Source: Prolixibacteraceae bacterium
GTDB taxonomy: Bacteria; Bacteroidota; Bacteroidia; Bacteroidales; Prolixibacteraceae
Assembly (NCBI GenBank): GCA_016930735.1
Contig: JAFGGF010000437.1
Span: 1 to 10,136 of the forward strand
Direction: 5' to 3'
DNA: 10,136 bases
This document shows, piece by piece, positions 8,283 through 10,136 of the stretch (position 1 is the stretch's first letter; each line of letters starts with the position of its first letter). The position numbers and the translations under genes were made by a program. Under the pieces are notes generated by a model, which saw only the letters and a list, made by a program, of their open reading frames with translations, was not told the DNA's origin and did not search any database.

Positions 8283-8298
8283 TTCCCTTTTTTGGGAA
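8283..8298. promoter_or_regulatory. Palindrome TTCCC-N6-GGGAA, candidate operator
   Basis: Perfect 5-bp arms flank a centre of six T (six A on the minus strand). It is centred about 50 bases upstream of the first miniprotein ATG. The G/C arms in AT-rich DNA and the symmetric form suit a dimeric DNA-binding protein such as the NtrC-like regulator next door. It is not a terminator for leftward transcription, because no T-run follows the second arm. Confidence 0.4.
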
Positions 8299-8354
8299 TG
8301 CTTTATAACTGACTAAAAATGAATGAGATTTGAATTAGTCCTGAATTTACAGGA

Positions 8355-8374
8355 AAAACGAACCCTATCGTTTT
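8355..8374. promoter_or_regulatory. Palindrome AAAACGA-N6-TCGTTTT, operator or weak terminator
   Basis: Perfect 7-bp arms (8355-8361 and 8368-8374) flank six bases. It lies 34 bases past the regulator stop and about 124 bases before the first miniprotein ATG. On the minus strand the second arm runs into TTTTT, so it could act as a weak intrinsic terminator after the regulator gene, although each arm has only two G/C pairs. The distance also suits an upstream activating site for a sigma-54 activator. The two readings cannot be separated from sequence. Confidence 0.4.
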
Positions 8375-8407
8375 GAAAGGTTTGGGCTTAGCATTATGAA
8401 TGGAAAA

Positions 8408-9751
8408 TTAAAGATTATAATCTTCAATCTTGCGGTAAAGCGTGGTCAGGGCAATATTAAGCAACTGAGCAGTTTTGGTTTTATTTCCGTTGGTGTGATT
8501 TAAAACCTTTTGAATATGCAGTTTTTCGGCACTTGCTAATTCAAAAGTAGAAAATGGTTTGTTTTTTGAAAATAATGTTTCAGTTCTTTGAATTTCCATA
8601 GGTAGCAAATCAGCTGTAATCTCTGTACTTTCAGCCAAAATAACACACCTTTCCATCACATTTCTAAGTTCTCGAATATTCCCTTTCCATTGATGTAGTT
8701 TTAATGCATTGATGCAATCATCCGAAATTCCAACCACTTTCTTATTGGCTTTTATTGAATACATTTGTATAAAATGATTTGCAAGAAACTCAATATCAAT
8801 TACTCTTTCATGTAAGGCCGGCAAATTAATCTGAAAAGCAGAAATACGGTAAAACAAATCTTCTCTGAAATTTCCGCTTTCTATTTCTTTTTGCAAATCC
8901 CGGTTTGTGGCAGCAATAATGCGAACATTTACTTTGGTTGCTTTACTTTCGCCCACTTTAAAAAACTCACCGGTTTCAATTACTCTTAGCAATTTGGCTT
9001 GTAAGTCCAATGCCAACTCCCCAATTTCATCAAGAAAAATAGTGCCGTTATTGGCTTCATAAAAAAGTCCTTTATGATCTTTAATAGCTCCACTAAACGC
9101 ACCTGCTTGGTGTCCGAAAAATTCACTTTCTAAAAGATCTCGACTAAATGCAGAACAGTTGATTGCAACAAAGTTCTTGTTTCTTCGGCTACTTTCCTGA
9201 TGAATCGCTTGTGCAAATACTTCTTTTCCTGTGCCGGTTTCTCCAGTAAGTAAAACGGTTGTATCACTATCAGCCACTTTTCTTGCAAGGAAAATTGCAT
9301 TTTGTATGAGTTTTGACGTTCCAATTATTTTTTCAAAAGAGTATTTTTCGCCAAGTTGTTTTTCTAAATGCTGAACACGTTTTGCCAGTTCTACTTTTTC
9401 AATTGCACGATATAGCAAGGGAATGATTTTATTATTGTCGTCGCCCTTGGTAATATAATCAAAAGCCCCATTTTTAATTGCCTGAACGCCATCCGGAATA
9501 TTACCATAAGCTGTAAGAAGAATTATTTCTACTACAGGGTACTTATTTTTAATTTCTTTTGAAAGCTCAACCCCATTGCCATCAGGCAGCTTTACGTCAC
9601 ATATCACAACATCAACTCCAAACTGCTCCAAAATTTTTAATGCCATTTTACAATTACTGGCTTGGTGTACTTTAAAACCCTCGTAGCTAATAATCTTTGT
9701 CAAAAGATTTCTTAACTTTTCCTCATCGTCTATGATTAAAATATTTCTCAA
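8408..9751 (-). CDS. Sigma-54-dependent response regulator (NtrC family) of the kdp locus
   Basis: The 447-residue regulator likely takes phosphate from the kinase at 101-1828 and activates transcription with sigma-54 RNA polymerase. Receiver domain about 1-120: acidic pair DD at 8-9, phospho-acceptor Asp52, Thr80, Lys102. AAA+ domain about 141-375: Walker A GETGTGKE (170-177), sigma-54 contact loop GAFSGA (217-222, serine where GAFTGA is usual), Walker B IFLDE (238-242), and FREDLFYRI with arginine-finger candidates Arg296 and Arg302. C-terminal Fis-type helix-turn-helix about 420-441 (NKTKTAQLLNIALTTLYRKI). The start is TTG at 9751: the receiver's first strand (NILIIDDE) begins at once, upstream frame codons up to a TAA at 9766 offer no ATG or GTG, and a promoter ends about 23 bases upstream. 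E. coli uses the winged-helix KdpE instead, so this is a different output class. Pairing with the kinase is inferred. Confidence 0.93.
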   Translation of the reverse strand: MRNILIIDDEEKLRNLLTKIISYEGFKVHQASNCKMALKILEQFGVDVVICDVKLPDGNGVELSKEIKNKYPVVEIILLTAYGNIPDGVQAIKNGAFDYITKGDDNNKIIPLLYRAIEKVELAKRVQHLEKQLGEKYSFEKIIGTSKLIQNAIFLARKVADSDTTVLLTGETGTGKEVFAQAIHQESSRRNKNFVAINCSAFSRDLLESEFFGHQAGAFSGAIKDHKGLFYEANNGTIFLDEIGELALDLQAKLLRVIETGEFFKVGESKATKVNVRIIAATNRDLQKEIESGNFREDLFYRISAFQINLPALHERVIDIEFLANHFIQMYSIKANKKVVGISDDCINALKLHQWKGNIRELRNVMERCVILAESTEITADLLPMEIQRTETLFSKNKPFSTFELASAEKLHIQKVLNHTNGNKTKTAQLLNIALTTLYRKIEDYNL

Positions 9752-9756
9752 AACAT
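9748..9756 (-). promoter_or_regulatory. Two-codon mini-ORF (ATG TTT TGA) overlapping the regulator's TTG start
   Basis: In another frame, an ATG at 9756 is followed by TTT and then TGA, and the TGA overlaps the TTG start of the regulator (TTGA). Ribosomes that start at this ATG would stop right at the TTG, which could aid or limit re-initiation. It may be chance; it is listed because the real start codon is weak and no Shine-Dalgarno is present. Confidence 0.3.
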
Positions 9757-10060
9757 TTAAATATTATGAATGACAAAGTTAGCATTAATCTGTAAGTCGA
9801 CAAAAAATGGTTCTTTTAATTTTGCCGAATGGTTGGCTCCGTGTGTCGGGGCAAAAACAAATGTGCAATTGTGGGTTGGCAATTGTTTAAAAAATGCTTG
9901 GTGGGCAAAAAGTAAAAAACATTGAGTCGGCTTGAGGGTCGGCTTTCCAGTCCTGTCAAAATACATGGATATTCAAGTGCGTTACAAGGCTTGTGAAATC
10001 TACTTCCCGGCTACTATTTTTACACTTTGTTAGCAACTGGGCGTTCATTTTTTCCTGTTT
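9757..10060. repeat. Repeat-like intergenic sequence with chance ORF (candidate dispersed Bacteroidota repeat)
   Basis: This gene-less stretch carries an open 69-codon minus-strand frame (9966-9757) whose translation (HSAKLKEPFFVDLQINANF near its end) resembles spurious 'hypothetical proteins' that I remember from many Bacteroidota intergenic regions. Such cross-species similarity points to a dispersed DNA element more than a gene. Internal structure: GCAATTG twice (9865-9871 and 9879-9885, each core self-complementary), GTCGGCTT twice in a 12-base step (9926-9933 and 9938-9945), and the palindrome ACAAGGCTTGT (9984-9994). The end near the regulator overlaps that gene's promoter. The boundaries and the repeat status are inferred from memory; only one copy is in the window. 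Confidence 0.4.
9774..9804 (-). promoter_or_regulatory. Bacteroidota-type promoter (TTTG-N19-TAACTTTG) for the response regulator
   Basis: On the minus strand a -33 TTTG (plus-strand CAAA at 9801-9804) is followed after 19 bases by TAACTTTG (plus-strand CAAAGTTA at 9774-9781). This matches the consensus TTTG / TAnnTTTG of the main sigma factor of Bacteroidota at the usual spacing. Transcription would start around 9766-9769, giving a leader of about 15-18 bases before the TTG start. The regulator therefore probably has its own housekeeping promoter, apart from the pump genes. Confidence 0.65.
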
Positions 10061-10069
10061 TACGCACTT

Positions 10070-10134
10070 TTTTGCAACACCCTCATAAGTCCTTGTAAAT
10101 CAATATATATTTATTATTTTTGGGTGTTGCAAAA
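10070..10134. repeat. 13-bp inverted repeat (TTTTGCAACACCC ... GGGTGTTGCAAAA) at the right edge
   Basis: Perfect 13-bp arms at 10070-10082 and 10122-10134 enclose 39 AT-rich bases. A chance perfect match of this length at this spacing is unlikely. It could be a hairpin or terminator ending a transcript that enters from the right, paired operator half-sites for a gene beyond the window, or the end of a small mobile element. As an RNA it would form a strong stem with a large loop. No gene is visible in the enclosed bases or in the remaining two bases of the window. Confidence 0.6.
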
Positions 10135-10136
10135 TT

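Larger units (their letters stand above)
8241..8407 (-). promoter_or_regulatory. Probable kdp control region between the regulator gene and the first miniprotein
   Basis: These 167 bases contain no ORF worth calling. They separate the regulator gene from the pump genes, the natural place for a K+-controlled promoter. Two palindromes stand out (listed separately). I searched the minus strand by eye and found no TAnnTTTG element and no GG-N10-GC sigma-54 element; the nearest is a GG-N12-GA at 8276-8259. So a control region is inferred from position and palindromes, and the promoter itself is not identified. Confidence 0.5.

Noticed and set aside
9757..9966. 69-codon minus-strand ORF as a protein gene
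   Set aside because: There is no ribosome site, domain or signal peptide, its 3' part overlaps the regulator's promoter, and it resembles spurious translations of intergenic repeats. Treated as repeat-like DNA.

Overview
The window holds one complete potassium-uptake locus of the Kdp type, all of it on the minus strand. It reads from right to left: sigma-54-type response regulator, two tiny membrane proteins (the second is KdpF), kdpA, kdpB, kdpC, an outer-membrane beta-barrel protein, a KdpD sensor-domain protein, and a separate membrane histidine kinase. The source is most likely a member of the Bacteroidota. The evidence is AT-rich DNA with almost no Shine-Dalgarno sequences, a TTTG / TAnnTTTG promoter in front of the regulator, an outer-membrane protein with a typical signal peptide, and a gene order (KdpD without kinase, plus a detached HAMP-PAS kinase and an NtrC-like regulator) that I associate with that phylum. 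No finer placement is possible from the sequence.

Layout: 1-100 is a short tail after the last gene, with no convincing terminator. 101-1828 is the histidine kinase and 1829-2950 the KdpD/USP protein; the kdpD stop codon directly abuts the kinase start codon. 3029-3730 is the porin-like protein, 3734-4300 kdpC, 4313-6325 kdpB, 6350-8050 kdpA, 8055-8132 kdpF, and 8157-8240 a second one-helix miniprotein. 8241-8407 is a 167-base interval with two clear palindromes, probably the kdp control region. 8408-9751 is the response regulator, which starts at TTG. 9752-10136 has no convincing gene. It carries a Bacteroidota-type promoter, a stretch that looks like a family of intergenic repeats, and a 13-bp inverted repeat at the right edge.

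How the parts work together: KdpA, B, C and F form the ATP-driven high-affinity K+ pump of the inner membrane. KdpA is the selectivity-filter channel subunit, KdpB the P-type ATPase, KdpC the periplasmic helper and KdpF a stabilising peptide. The beta-barrel protein could let K+ or another solute cross the outer membrane. Control appears to be rebuilt compared with Escherichia coli. The cytoplasmic sensing half of KdpD is a free-standing protein, the kinase is a different membrane protein with its own periplasmic sensor, HAMP and PAS domains, and the output regulator is an AAA+ sigma-54 activator rather than the OmpR-like KdpE. These wiring statements are inferred from domain content and gene order.

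Most worth a second look: the three-part control system, the extra miniprotein upstream of KdpF, the GAFSGA variant of the sigma-54 contact loop combined with the lack of a recognisable sigma-54 promoter, the two palindromes before the structural genes, and the repeat-like region before the regulator.
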